Positions 10,259 to 20,131 of a stretch of 64,000 nucleotides of DNA are shown here, one piece after another. A model generated the notes under the pieces. The model did no database searches. It had not been told where the DNA came from and saw only the letters and a list, made by a program, of their open reading frames with translations. A program made the position numbers and the translations under genes. This stretch comes from Chryseobacterium sp. GTDB lineage: Bacteria > Bacteroidota > Bacteroidia > Flavobacteriales > Weeksellaceae. Location of the stretch: contig NZ_JARBTK010000006.1 of NCBI RefSeq assembly GCF_029240215.1, positions 62,001 through 126,000 of the forward strand. The letters run 5' to 3'. How positions within the stretch are numbered: position 1 is the stretch's first letter; every line of letters begins with the position of its first letter.

Positions 10259-10855
10259 ATGAATTTGATTTCAAACATATCATATAAAAATATAGCATAC
10301 CTTTTTAGTTGTGCTATATTTTTTGTGTTCACTTCCTGCGAAGAAGATTTGACCAAACAAGATAAAAATCAAAGTAAAAATTTCCCTTCGCAGATCATCA
10401 AAAATGCTAAAATCATCCAAAGAGATTCAGGATTTGTTTCTTTAAGAGCTACTGCTCCTATCATCGAAAAATATGAACTGATAGACAGTCAGTATACGGT
10501 GGCAAGAAAGGGAATGAAAATTGAATTTTTTGACAAGAAAAAGCCGAAAAACCCCGGAAATATTACTGCAAGATATGCAAAAATATATGATTACAAGCAG
10601 TTTTTTGAAGCCCGTGGAAATGTCCGAATTTTAACAAGTGACGGACAACGATTTGCGACCCAAAGTGTATTTTGGGATCAGAGAAAGAAAAGAATCTATA
10701 CAAGAGATACAGTTTACGCAACAATGGAAGACGGTTCTACCCTGGTTCATGCCAACGGAATGACCGCAAAAGACGACTTTTCGGAATATACTTTCTATAA
10801 CAATTCCGGTGATCTTGATATCAGCAAGACCAAAATTGCAGAATCTAAAAAATAA
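10259..10855 (+). CDS. lptC: LPS export ABC transporter periplasmic protein LptC
   Basis: Lipoprotein-like N-terminus; KIYDYKQFFEARGNVRILTSDGQRFATQSVFWDQRKKRIYTRDTV. Confidence 0.85.
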   Translation: MNLISNISYKNIAYLFSCAIFFVFTSCEEDLTKQDKNQSKNFPSQIIKNAKIIQRDSGFVSLRATAPIIEKYELIDSQYTVARKGMKIEFFDKKKPKNPGNITARYAKIYDYKQFFEARGNVRILTSDGQRFATQSVFWDQRKKRIYTRDTVYATMEDGSTLVHANGMTAKDDFSEYTFYNNSGDLDISKTKIAESKK

Positions 10856-10864
10856 AGATTAAAA

Positions 10865-11914
10865 ATGATAACTTTTCAGGCAATCGGATTGATGTCAGGA
10901 ACAAGCTTAGACGGTTTGGATATCTGTCTGGCAAAGTTTGAAAAACAAAACTCAGTCTGGAAATTTCAAATTTTAAAGGCTGAAACAATACCTTACACAA
11001 AAGATTTAGAAGGTCAACTTAGAAATTCTATTCATTTATCTGCTGAAAAACTTTTAGAACTCCATTCAGAATACGGTTTTTACTTGGGGAAAAAAGTTAA
11101 GAATTTTATTTCAAAACATCAAATTGAAAATATTGACCTCATTTCTTCACACGGACACACCGTTTTTCATCAACCTCAAAAGAAATTTACCTTACAGATT
11201 GGTGACGGAAGAGCCATTAAAATCGAGAACGGATTACCCGTTGTCTATGATTTCCGCTCACAGGACGTTTTAATGGGTGGAAATGGAGCTCCATTGGTTC
11301 CGATTGGTGATGAACTACTGTTTTCAGAATATGATGCCTGTCTGAATTTAGGAGGATTCTCAAATATTTCATTAAAATTTAATGACAAAAGAATCGCTTT
11401 TGATATTGCACCTGTCAATATTATTTTAAATAAAATCGCTCAAAACTGTAATCAGAATTTCGACAAAAACGGAGATTTAGCACGGAAAGGAAAAATAAAT
11501 ACAGAATTACTCAACAAGCTAAATTCATTGGAATTTTACAACCTTTCTCATCCGAAATCACTTGGAATTGAATGGTGTAATGAAAATATATTTCCTTTGT
11601 TTAAAAAGTTAGATTCAAAAGATATTTTAGCAACATTTACAGAACATGCGTCTGAACAGATTTCAAGAATTTTTAATCAATATCAACTGAAAAAAGTGTT
11701 GTTTACAGGCGGCGGAACTTACAATTCTTATTTAATTGAAAAAATAAAGGAAAAAACAAACTCAGAAATTGTAATCCCTGAAAAAGAAATAATTGATTTC
11801 AAAGAAGCTTTGATATTTGCTTTTATGGGAGTTTTGAGAATTAACAATGAAATCAATGTGCTTTCTTCTGCGACAGGAAGTTCCCAAGATCACAGCTCCG
11901 GAATTATTGCATAA
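10865..11914 (+). CDS. anmK: anhydro-N-acetylmuramic acid kinase
   Basis: AIGLMSGTSLDGLDICLAKF; SSHGHTVFHQP; NLGGFSNIS. Confidence 0.94.
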   Translation: MITFQAIGLMSGTSLDGLDICLAKFEKQNSVWKFQILKAETIPYTKDLEGQLRNSIHLSAEKLLELHSEYGFYLGKKVKNFISKHQIENIDLISSHGHTVFHQPQKKFTLQIGDGRAIKIENGLPVVYDFRSQDVLMGGNGAPLVPIGDELLFSEYDACLNLGGFSNISLKFNDKRIAFDIAPVNIILNKIAQNCNQNFDKNGDLARKGKINTELLNKLNSLEFYNLSHPKSLGIEWCNENIFPLFKKLDSKDILATFTEHASEQISRIFNQYQLKKVLFTGGGTYNSYLIEKIKEKTNSEIVIPEKEIIDFKEALIFAFMGVLRINNEINVLSSATGSSQDHSSGIIA

Positions 11915-11943
11915 AATCTTAATTACCACTTATGTCACACTAT

Positions 11944-12007
11944 GTTTGTCATTCCGCAGGAATCTCAACACAGTAAGCGATATTTAGATTCTTACGAAAT
12001 GACAAAC
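11944..12007. repeat. full copy of dispersed intergenic palindrome
   Basis: GTTTGTCATTCCGCAGGAATCTCAACACAG...AGATTCTTACGAAATGACAAAC. Confidence 0.8.
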
Positions 12008-12027
12008 ATGGCTTTATAAAATTGCAT

Positions 12028-12053
12028 AAAAAACCTTCATCTCTGAAGGTTTT
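12028..12053. terminator. terminator hairpin (AAAACCTTCA TCTC TGAAGGTTTT)
   Basis: Perfect stem between convergent genes. Confidence 0.7.
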
Positions 12054-12058
12054 GATCT

Positions 12059-12448
12059 TTATTTATAAGCTTCAATCTTATCTGTCAAAGTATTGATGAA
12101 ATTCTGCAATGGTTTTTCAACCATCATTTTGATGAAAGGATTAAATTTTCCTTCAAAAAGCATCTGAACTTCTGTCTGATTTTCACTGAGAGGCTTTAAA
12201 GTTGCCGTAAGAGCAAAGTCTAAACTTGAGCTTGCAGACTTTAAAACAGCCTTTTCTTCAGTTACTTCATCGATCTTTAAAGCGATTTCGGGCATTCCCT
12301 GAAGTCCGAATTTGAACCCATCTTCTCTGCTTTCAAACTTCTGAAGACCGTCTGGCATAAAATCTTTGTAGTTTTCCGGTGTTTTTAGCAACTCTGACAA
12401 CTCTTTAGATGATTTATTGACAACAATTTTTCGTCCTTCTAAATTCAT
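12059..12448 (-). CDS. SRPBCC-fold protein
   Basis: MNLEGRKIVVNKSSKELSELLKTPENYKDFMPDGLQKFE; polyketide cyclase/CoxG-like organisation. Confidence 0.7.
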   Translation of the reverse strand: MNLEGRKIVVNKSSKELSELLKTPENYKDFMPDGLQKFESREDGFKFGLQGMPEIALKIDEVTEEKAVLKSASSSLDFALTATLKPLSENQTEVQMLFEGKFNPFIKMMVEKPLQNFINTLTDKIEAYK

Positions 12449-12478
12449 TTTTTTATTTTTGTATTTAAATTCCTACAA

Positions 12479-13090
12479 ATGTATAAAGTTTTTGTGAACG
12501 AAAAAAAATTATTACTCTCTAAGCAGTCTGAAGACTTAGAAAAAAATCTGAAATATGACAGTTTCACAACTTTAGAGATTGCGCTTGATCTTCTTCAGAA
12601 TACATCGGTAAAGGAACTGAATGTATACGGAGAACAGATTGACAAAATTTGGGAAGAATTTAAAAAACTTTTCAGAATCATTGAAGCAGCGGGCGGTATC
12701 GTCAACAGACCAAATGGGGACATCCTTTTCATCAAAAGATTAGGGAAATGGGATCTGCCAAAGGGAAAAATGGAAAAAGGAGAATCCCGTGAAGAATCTG
12801 CTGTAAGGGAAATTGAAGAAGAAACAAACCTGCAAAATGTAGAACTCTTAGATTTTATCAACACAACTTACCACATTTATATTGAGAGAAATGGCGACAG
12901 AGTACTGAAATATACCCATTGGTTTGAAATGAACTTTGATGGCGAAGATACCTCAAAACCTCAGATTGAAGAAGGTATCACTGAAGTCGCATGGAAAAAC
13001 ACCTCGCAAATTGAGAGCGAAGTTTTTCCAAGTACATTTAAAAATATTCAATTGATAATCAAAGAATTCTGGGCAACGAAGGCTAAATAA
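12479..13090 (+). CDS. NUDIX hydrolase
   Basis: Nudix box GKMEKGESREESAVREIEEETNL. Confidence 0.93.
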   Translation: MYKVFVNEKKLLLSKQSEDLEKNLKYDSFTTLEIALDLLQNTSVKELNVYGEQIDKIWEEFKKLFRIIEAAGGIVNRPNGDILFIKRLGKWDLPKGKMEKGESREESAVREIEEETNLQNVELLDFINTTYHIYIERNGDRVLKYTHWFEMNFDGEDTSKPQIEEGITEVAWKNTSQIESEVFPSTFKNIQLIIKEFWATKAK

Positions 13091-14354
13091 AGTCAATCGC
13101 TTTTTCTAATGAAATGCCTCTTGAAGCTTTTAACAAAACATTTTCTGACTGAATTTTGTTTGAACTGAGGTATTGAATCAATTCTGCTGTATTTTCAAAC
13201 GATTTTGATGAATCATTGACTGCCTTAAAGTGTTTTCCCACAGTGATGATTTCGTTGAAACCAAGATCGTGAGCAGTTTTCAGAATATTTTGATGTTCTA
13301 CCGTGCTTTCTTCTCCCAACTCAAGCATATCCCCGATAACAATCGTTTTAGAACCTTCAAATGTGATGAAATTATACAGTGAAGCGGTCATAGAACTTGG
13401 GTTTGCATTGTAAGTATCTAACACCAAAGTTTTATTGCCTTTTTTTACAATTTGAGAACGCATATTTGTAGGCGTATAACTTTCTATCGCTTTCTTTATC
13501 TGATTGATCTCAATCCCGAAATGAAGTCCGAAACTTGTAGCAGCGCAAAGATTAGTAAAATTATAATCCCCCGTAAGCTGTGATAATGCTTTTGTATCCT
13601 GATACTCTAAACCGACGAAATGTTCATGCGAAAATATTTGAAAAAAATAATCAGAAGTGATCTTACCAAAGGTTATTTTTGAAAGATAATCGGTCGTTTT
13701 TTCTACCTGAATATGATCATTTTCGTTCACTAAAATGTTTTGCTGATTACTTTTAAGATAATCGTACAGCTCAGATTTTCCTTTTATAACTCCTTCAAAA
13801 CCACCGAACCCTTCTAAATGGGCTTTTCCAAAATTGGTAATATATCCGAAATTCGGTTTTGCTAAAGTGCATAAAAGCTCAATTTCTTTCTGATGATTGG
13901 CTCCCATTTCGATAACCGCCATCTCATGCTCAGGTTTTATCGACAAAATCGTAAGCGGAACTCCGATATGATTATTTAAGTTTCCATAGGTATACTGAAC
14001 ATTGAATTTTTGTGAAAGAACGGCATGAATTAACTCCTTTGTAGTAGTTTTACCATTACTTCCGGTCAGCCCGATAATCGGGATATGTAAGTGATTTCTG
14101 TGATGTATAGAAAGGTTTTGCAGAAAATCTAAAGTTGATGGTACATAGAATATATTTTTATCCTTATTTTCAAAACTTTCGTCCTCAACAATCACTGCTA
14201 AGGCTCCATCACTTATTGCTTGTTCAGCTAAAGATGCTGCATTGTAATTATCTCCGGAAAAGGCAAAGAAAATATCACCAGCATTGATTTTTCTGCTATC
14301 AATTGTTACTTTTTCCGCTTTTAAAAATAAAGGATAAAACTGTTCTACATTCAT
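13083..14354 (-). CDS. murF: UDP-N-acetylmuramoyl-tripeptide--D-alanyl-D-alanine ligase
   Basis: IDSRKINAGDIFFAFSGDNYNAASL; GLTGSNGKTTTKELI; VLDTYNANPSSMTASL. Confidence 0.95.
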   Translation of the reverse strand: MNVEQFYPLFLKAEKVTIDSRKINAGDIFFAFSGDNYNAASLAEQAISDGALAVIVEDESFENKDKNIFYVPSTLDFLQNLSIHHRNHLHIPIIGLTGSNGKTTTKELIHAVLSQKFNVQYTYGNLNNHIGVPLTILSIKPEHEMAVIEMGANHQKEIELLCTLAKPNFGYITNFGKAHLEGFGGFEGVIKGKSELYDYLKSNQQNILVNENDHIQVEKTTDYLSKITFGKITSDYFFQIFSHEHFVGLEYQDTKALSQLTGDYNFTNLCAATSFGLHFGIEINQIKKAIESYTPTNMRSQIVKKGNKTLVLDTYNANPSSMTASLYNFITFEGSKTIVIGDMLELGEESTVEHQNILKTAHDLGFNEIITVGKHFKAVNDSSKSFENTAELIQYLSSNKIQSENVLLKASRGISLEKAIDFI

Positions 14355-14366
14355 TCATCAAAAATA

Positions 14367-14398
14367 AAAAAACCTCCCGAAAAATCGGGAGGTTTTTT
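14367..14398. terminator. strong terminator hairpin downstream of gldJ (AAAAAACCTCCCGA AAAA TCGGGAGGTTTTTT)
   Basis: 14-bp perfect inverted repeat with A/T runs. Confidence 0.88.
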
Positions 14399-14415
14399 AT
14401 AAGTATTTTGAAATA

Positions 14416-16017
14416 TTATCTTCTTGTTCTAGCTTTATCGCTAACTCTTGCATCCTGTGCTACACGGAAACCAATCCATCCATAACCAGAATCTTCTTTC
14501 TTGTATCTTCTTTGTCCCGGATCTAACCAGTACGCTGAATCTTGCCAAGAACCACCTTTGATTACTCTGATATCATTAGTGATCGCTGATGTTCTGTCTT
14601 TAGTATCTTTCTGCAAGATTACTTTTCCGTTTCCGTCAACTACAAATCTTGTTGTAGGAGCGTTGTACATATTGTAAGCAGCAGAAGAATCACTTGCGTT
14701 TCTATAATCTAATGAAGACATTCTGTCACCATCTCTATAGTTTCTGTAATCACCGATTGTTTCTCTTTCAAACTGACCTGGTAAGTTTTTGTAAACCAAT
14801 CTTCCGTCAGCTAAAGTATCATATTTAATAGTACCTTCATCTACCATTTTGTAAGTTCCGTCACCGTTTCTTACGATAGCTTGAGGCATATTTCCTCTGT
14901 AATAATTGAAATCTGTGAAGTCTTCATCAATGATTGGTCTGTATACATCAGCCGTCCATTCTGCAACGTTTCCAAACATACCATATACACCGATATCGTT
15001 TGAAGGGAATTGTCTTACATCAGATGTTTGAGCAGCACCATCATTTTTCCAACCTGCAGGTCCTGAATAATCTCCTCTACCTTGCTTGAAGTTAGCTAAA
15101 ATCATTCCTCTATCTTTACCTTTAGTACCTCTAAGTTTATCGATCTGTGGTTTTTTCTCTGTATAGTTGTTATACTCTCTATTTTTTTCCATACCAAGAG
15201 CTGCATATTCCCATTCTACTTCTGTAGGAAGTCTGAATTTCGTAACCATTGCCGAACTAGGAGATCTGTTGGCAGCAAGCAATCTTTGGTTGGTCGTTTT
15301 CATACCAGATTTCTGTGCCATTCTCTGCTGGTTGATGTATCCTTGCATTTCGGGATCATTCGATTTGAATTTGTCCATATTGAATGCAGTTCCACCTTGG
15401 TTATTAGATTCGTTGATGTACAAATCTTTTGCAATAATACCTGCTTGCATTAAAGCTTTTTCGTTCGCTCTGTCTGTCAACCACTCACAGTATCTGTTGG
15501 CTTGTGTCCAAGAAACTCCTACTACCGGATAATAATCATAGTTCTGATCTCTGAAATAAGTCTCATTAAGATCATTTCTAGATAATTTATTATCCCATAA
15601 TAAAGTATCAGGTAAGGCACCATTGTAGATTTCCTTGAAACTTGGATCACTTGGAGGAAATACATACTTCAACCATGTAAGGTATTCGCGGTATTCGTAG
15701 TTAGTAATTTCTGTTTCACCGATAAAGAAAGAACTTACCTGCATTCTGCGAGGCGAGTTATTCCAATCGTGCATAACATCATCTTTCACTAATCCCATGG
15801 TAAAAGTTCCACCTTCCACATATACCATTCCTGGCCAACCTTTCTGCTTTTGTTGCTTTCCTGCAAAAAACCAACCTTGTTTTTCGTTTGGTTTCCAACC
15901 TGTCTTGCTGACAAATTTTTTAGTACCGCCTCCTTTGCTGGTACTAGACCCTCCACAGCTGGTTAATGCAAGTGTAGAACTTAATGCTATTAATGAAAAC
16001 AACTTTAGTTTTTTCAT
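14416..16017 (-). CDS. gldJ: gliding motility lipoprotein GldJ (FGE-sulfatase/SUMF1-like)
   Basis: Lipobox LTSCGG; VEGGTFTMG, FRLPTEVEWEYAA, GNVAEWTADVY, RVIKGGSW; divergent to porU as in other Flavobacteriia. Confidence 0.92.
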   Translation of the reverse strand: MKKLKLFSLIALSSTLALTSCGGSSTSKGGGTKKFVSKTGWKPNEKQGWFFAGKQQKQKGWPGMVYVEGGTFTMGLVKDDVMHDWNNSPRRMQVSSFFIGETEITNYEYREYLTWLKYVFPPSDPSFKEIYNGALPDTLLWDNKLSRNDLNETYFRDQNYDYYPVVGVSWTQANRYCEWLTDRANEKALMQAGIIAKDLYINESNNQGGTAFNMDKFKSNDPEMQGYINQQRMAQKSGMKTTNQRLLAANRSPSSAMVTKFRLPTEVEWEYAALGMEKNREYNNYTEKKPQIDKLRGTKGKDRGMILANFKQGRGDYSGPAGWKNDGAAQTSDVRQFPSNDIGVYGMFGNVAEWTADVYRPIIDEDFTDFNYYRGNMPQAIVRNGDGTYKMVDEGTIKYDTLADGRLVYKNLPGQFERETIGDYRNYRDGDRMSSLDYRNASDSSAAYNMYNAPTTRFVVDGNGKVILQKDTKDRTSAITNDIRVIKGGSWQDSAYWLDPGQRRYKKEDSGYGWIGFRVAQDARVSDKARTRR

Positions 16018-16181
16018 AGTCGATATAAATATTATTCAAAGTACAAAGAAAAAATAAATTATTCAATAAATCAAATAAAGATTTGATTTTTTTGAAAAAC
16101 GTTTGCAAATTAATTTTATTGTATCGCTACTTATTATAAAATTTTCATTTATTTTGTAATTTAGAAATTTCAAAAATAAAC

Positions 16182-19100
16182 ATGAGACTAAAAATAACTC
16201 TTTTATTCCTATTTGCTTTTGTATCAACGATTTGGGCTCAAAGAATCACCATAGAATGGAATGGTGCAAAAATCGAAGACTTTGGCGACATAAAAAGGAA
16301 TCTTCCCAACTTTAAAAATGAGGGTTTTTCTTACAGCCAAAATAATATCTTCATCCAAAACAAACAAAAAACAGGAGAAGGCCAGTTAAGAGTTACCAAT
16401 CTTGTATGGGAACCGGTCTCAGCTAAAGATTTATTCGACATCAACAAAGATCTGTTGCCCAATTATGATATTACAGATATCAATTATTATTATCTCGAAG
16501 GCGAAAGAATTGCCAACACAACTGTAGGATTATTTAAAAATGTAAAAGGAAGAATCCAAAGACTTTCTTCTTTCGAACTTACTTCTTCTAATTTGCCTTC
16601 CAATTTTAGTGCACAGAAAGTAGGATCAACGGCAAATCCTTTAGCAAATGGTGGTTTTTATAAAATTAAAGTTGATAAATCCGGAATTTTCAAAATCACT
16701 GCACAGTTTTTAAGAGATATTGGAATCAACCCTTCAAATGTAAATCCTAAAAACTTCAGAATTTACGGAAACGGAGGAATTATGCTTCCCGAACATAATC
16801 AGGATATAAAATACAGCGCATTGCAGGAAAACTCCATTCAGGTTGTAGGTGAAGATGATGGTGTTTGGAATGATGCTGATTACGCACTATTTTATGCACA
16901 GGGTCCAAATGGTTATAATCTTTATAACATGGGTAACGGAAATGGCTTTAAGCGGAGAGACACCAGATTTGAAAGGAGTGAAAACGTGAAAAATATCTAC
17001 GAAGATTTTGCTTATTACTACATCAATTATGACAAAGGTGCCGGAAAAAGAGTTCAGAATATTGATTTAAATTTACCTGCGACAGCTCCAATTACAAGAT
17101 ATGATAATTATCAGGTTATTAATAATGACCAAAAGAATCTGATCAAAGTTGGAAGAACTTGGGTAGAGGAAACTCCATTTACTACTGATAAGACGGTGAC
17201 TTTTAATTTAAATTCTCCAATTCAGGGAGGAGATAACATTAAATATCTGACACAGGTCATTGGTTATAGATCTCAAGGAAATAATATCGGATTTGACATT
17301 AATAGTCAAAACCCAATTACATTATCATCCGCATCTGATGATTTGGATTTCAGACCTTTTAGATATGATGGTACGATCAGTAATTTAAGTGGAAATCAAA
17401 TTTCTATCAATTACAAACCAAGCATTACAACAAATCCTAACGGTTTGTTTTATTTAGATTTTATAGAAATTCAATATAAAGAAGATCTTAAATTCAACGG
17501 AAGTCAGATGAATTTCAGAGATTTCTCGCTTGAAAGTGGGACAAATACCAATTATGGCTTCAGCATTTCCAACACAGCCGGAATGGAGCAGGTGTGGGAC
17601 GTTACCGACATTACCAATGCCAACAGAAGAGTAAACAAAGCTGCCGGAACAGGTTCTTTTAATTTTGCCTACACAACTGCAGATCCTAATTTTAATAATG
17701 AATTTGTAGCATTCAGAGCAGATGCAGCATATACTCCACAATTTGTTGAGAAAATCAGTAACCAAAATCTTTCTGCATTACAAAATGTAGATTATCTGAT
17801 CATCGCACCACCAGAAATGATGTCGCAGGCTCAGAGATTGGCAAATTACCACCAGACAAAAAACAGCTTTAATGTTCAGATCGTAGATCCATCAAAAATC
17901 TATAACGAATTTGGCAGTGGAAGCAGAGATCTTACGGCAATCAGAGATTTTGTCACGAAACTGAATACTCCGCTTGGAAGTTTAAAATATGTTTTCATAT
18001 TAGGTGATACCTCTTATGACTACAAAAACAGAATTCCAAATAATTCTAATGTTGTATCAAGTTATCAGAGTGAAAGTTCAAGTGATTTTATCTCGTCTTT
18101 TGTCACTGATGATTATATTGTCATGACAAAACCTCAGACAACATCTTTCATTACCAACAATTTACCTGATCTCCCTGTAGGAAGAATTCCTGCAGCAAAC
18201 CCTACAGAGGCCGCCAATATGATAGATAAGACATTGGCATACTACAATTCATTATCGGGACAGTCAACACCTTTTGGAGAATGGAGGATGAAACTTGATT
18301 TTGTAGTAGATGATGATGATGACAATGATAATTTTCCGGGAGGAACACCCTTTCATACAACAATGAACAATACTTTGGCGAGTATATTTGAAACAGGAAC
18401 TACTCTTAAGGAATATAATATAAGAAAATTATATCTTGATGCATTTCAGGCACAAAGTACAGCCGGTGGACAAAGGTTTCCTCAGGTAAATCAGGCGATT
18501 TCAAATGATATGGGCAACAGTTTGTATCTTTTCTATTTCGGACATGGAGGGATCAACGGTTGGGCACAGGAAAGAGTTTTCACTTTAGATGAAATTCAAA
18601 ATGCCAATAATTTTTCTCCGGTATACAGCAGATTTCCATTTGTATCAACCATTACCTGTGAATTTACGCTTTGGGATGAACCGGGAACATCTTCTGCCGG
18701 AGAACAGCTGATGAAATTGAAACAGGGAGGTGCAGCTGCAATGATTACTTCAAGCCGTGCAGTAGGTGTTGGCTATGGAGTTCTTTTTACGGATGATTAT
18801 ACTAAAGATATTTTTAAAATGGTCAATGATGATTTTGTATCATTGGGTGATTCTCATTTAAATGCTAAAAAAGCAAGGGGTGCAGATTCCAATCATTTAA
18901 AAGTAAATTTTCTTGGAGATCCTGCTATGAAACTGAGCAGACCAAAAAGATTATTGATGATTGATGCTATAGAAACACCGGTTCCTGGATTGATCAGAGG
19001 ATTGGATTTTGTGAAAATAACAGGTCATATTAATAATAACAATGGTACCACCAATACAACATTTAACGGAAGAGTTGTGATCAATATCTTTGACAAAAGG

Positions 19101-20075
19101 CTTAATAAGGCAACTTTGAATAATGACGGAGCTTTAAGTCCAACATTAAATTACACAGAAGAAGGAAGCGCAATCGTGAAAGCTTCAGGAACTGCTGTAA
19201 ATGGAGTTTTCACAGTAGAATTTTATGTACCTAAAGACATCAATTATGCTGTAGGTGAAGGAAGATTACTAGGATATGCAGACAATAAAGCTATTGATGT
19301 ATTCAACAATCAGGCAGTTCAGGTAGGTGATATCAATCCTAACGGAATCAACGATAACGAGCCTCCAAAAGTAAAATTGTATATGAACAACACCAATTTT
19401 GCCAACGGTGGAATTACCGATCAGCATCCTGTGCTTCTTGCCTGTGTAACAGATGATACCGGAATAAATTCTACAGGGTCTGGTATTGGTCACGATATTA
19501 CTGTATATTTGGACGGACAAATTATTAACACCGTTGTTTTAAATGATTTCTTCGCTTCAGGTGAAGGAAATGGATGTCTTAATCCGAGTTTGGCCGATTA
19601 TCAAAAGGGAAATGTAAGTTATCCTTTCAGAAACTTAGCAATAGGACAGCATCAGTTGACATTTAAAGTTTGGGATATAAACAATAATTCGACAACAGAA
19701 ACGTTAAACTTTGAAGTTAAAGATGAAGCAGATCAGCATTTAGTAATCAACAGACCACTAAACTGGCCAAATCCTTTTACAAACAAAACGTATATCCATT
19801 TTGAGCACAATTGTGATGATATTTTAGATGTGAATGTTCAGATCTACACCATTACAGGAAAATTAGTAAGAACTTTAAGTCAGCCGGTGGTTGCAGAACC
19901 CTTCCTACAGGGCTTTAGAACGCCTCGTCAGGCAATAGAATGGGACGGAAAAGACGATTTTGGTGACACAGTTGCAAAAGGTACGTATATTTTTAAGATA
20001 TTTGCAAAAAGTCAAAATCAAGAAAAATGCAAAGGGAGTGCTACAGCTGTAGAAAAAATGGTACTTTTGAAGTAA
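16182..20075 (+). CDS. porU: type IX secretion system C-terminal signal peptidase PorU
   Basis: 1297 aa with gingipain-like C25 region (FILGDTSYDYKNR, YFGHGGINGWAQERVF, TCEFTLWDEPG); followed by porV. Confidence 0.93.
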   Translation: MRLKITLLFLFAFVSTIWAQRITIEWNGAKIEDFGDIKRNLPNFKNEGFSYSQNNIFIQNKQKTGEGQLRVTNLVWEPVSAKDLFDINKDLLPNYDITDINYYYLEGERIANTTVGLFKNVKGRIQRLSSFELTSSNLPSNFSAQKVGSTANPLANGGFYKIKVDKSGIFKITAQFLRDIGINPSNVNPKNFRIYGNGGIMLPEHNQDIKYSALQENSIQVVGEDDGVWNDADYALFYAQGPNGYNLYNMGNGNGFKRRDTRFERSENVKNIYEDFAYYYINYDKGAGKRVQNIDLNLPATAPITRYDNYQVINNDQKNLIKVGRTWVEETPFTTDKTVTFNLNSPIQGGDNIKYLTQVIGYRSQGNNIGFDINSQNPITLSSASDDLDFRPFRYDGTISNLSGNQISINYKPSITTNPNGLFYLDFIEIQYKEDLKFNGSQMNFRDFSLESGTNTNYGFSISNTAGMEQVWDVTDITNANRRVNKAAGTGSFNFAYTTADPNFNNEFVAFRADAAYTPQFVEKISNQNLSALQNVDYLIIAPPEMMSQAQRLANYHQTKNSFNVQIVDPSKIYNEFGSGSRDLTAIRDFVTKLNTPLGSLKYVFILGDTSYDYKNRIPNNSNVVSSYQSESSSDFISSFVTDDYIVMTKPQTTSFITNNLPDLPVGRIPAANPTEAANMIDKTLAYYNSLSGQSTPFGEWRMKLDFVVDDDDDNDNFPGGTPFHTTMNNTLASIFETGTTLKEYNIRKLYLDAFQAQSTAGGQRFPQVNQAISNDMGNSLYLFYFGHGGINGWAQERVFTLDEIQNANNFSPVYSRFPFVSTITCEFTLWDEPGTSSAGEQLMKLKQGGAAAMITSSRAVGVGYGVLFTDDYTKDIFKMVNDDFVSLGDSHLNAKKARGADSNHLKVNFLGDPAMKLSRPKRLLMIDAIETPVPGLIRGLDFVKITGHINNNNGTTNTTFNGRVVINIFDKRLNKATLNNDGALSPTLNYTEEGSAIVKASGTAVNGVFTVEFYVPKDINYAVGEGRLLGYADNKAIDVFNNQAVQVGDINPNGINDNEPPKVKLYMNNTNFANGGITDQHPVLLACVTDDTGINSTGSGIGHDITVYLDGQIINTVVLNDFFASGEGNGCLNPSLADYQKGNVSYPFRNLAIGQHQLTFKVWDINNNSTTETLNFEVKDEADQHLVINRPLNWPNPFTNKTYIHFEHNCDDILDVNVQIYTITGKLVRTLSQPVVAEPFLQGFRTPRQAIEWDGKDDFGDTVAKGTYIFKIFAKSQNQEKCKGSATAVEKMVLLK

Positions 20076-20131
20076 AATAATAAGAAATTAAGAATATCAA
20101 TAAAAAACTGATAATATATAAAAGACAACAT

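Noticed and set aside
14303-14485. 60-aa ORF spanning the murF start, terminator and gldJ end
   Set aside because: Crosses a strong terminator and overlaps two confident genes
15167-15532. 121-aa ORF antisense to gldJ
   Set aside because: Shadow ORF; translation lacks protein-like features and gldJ is certain
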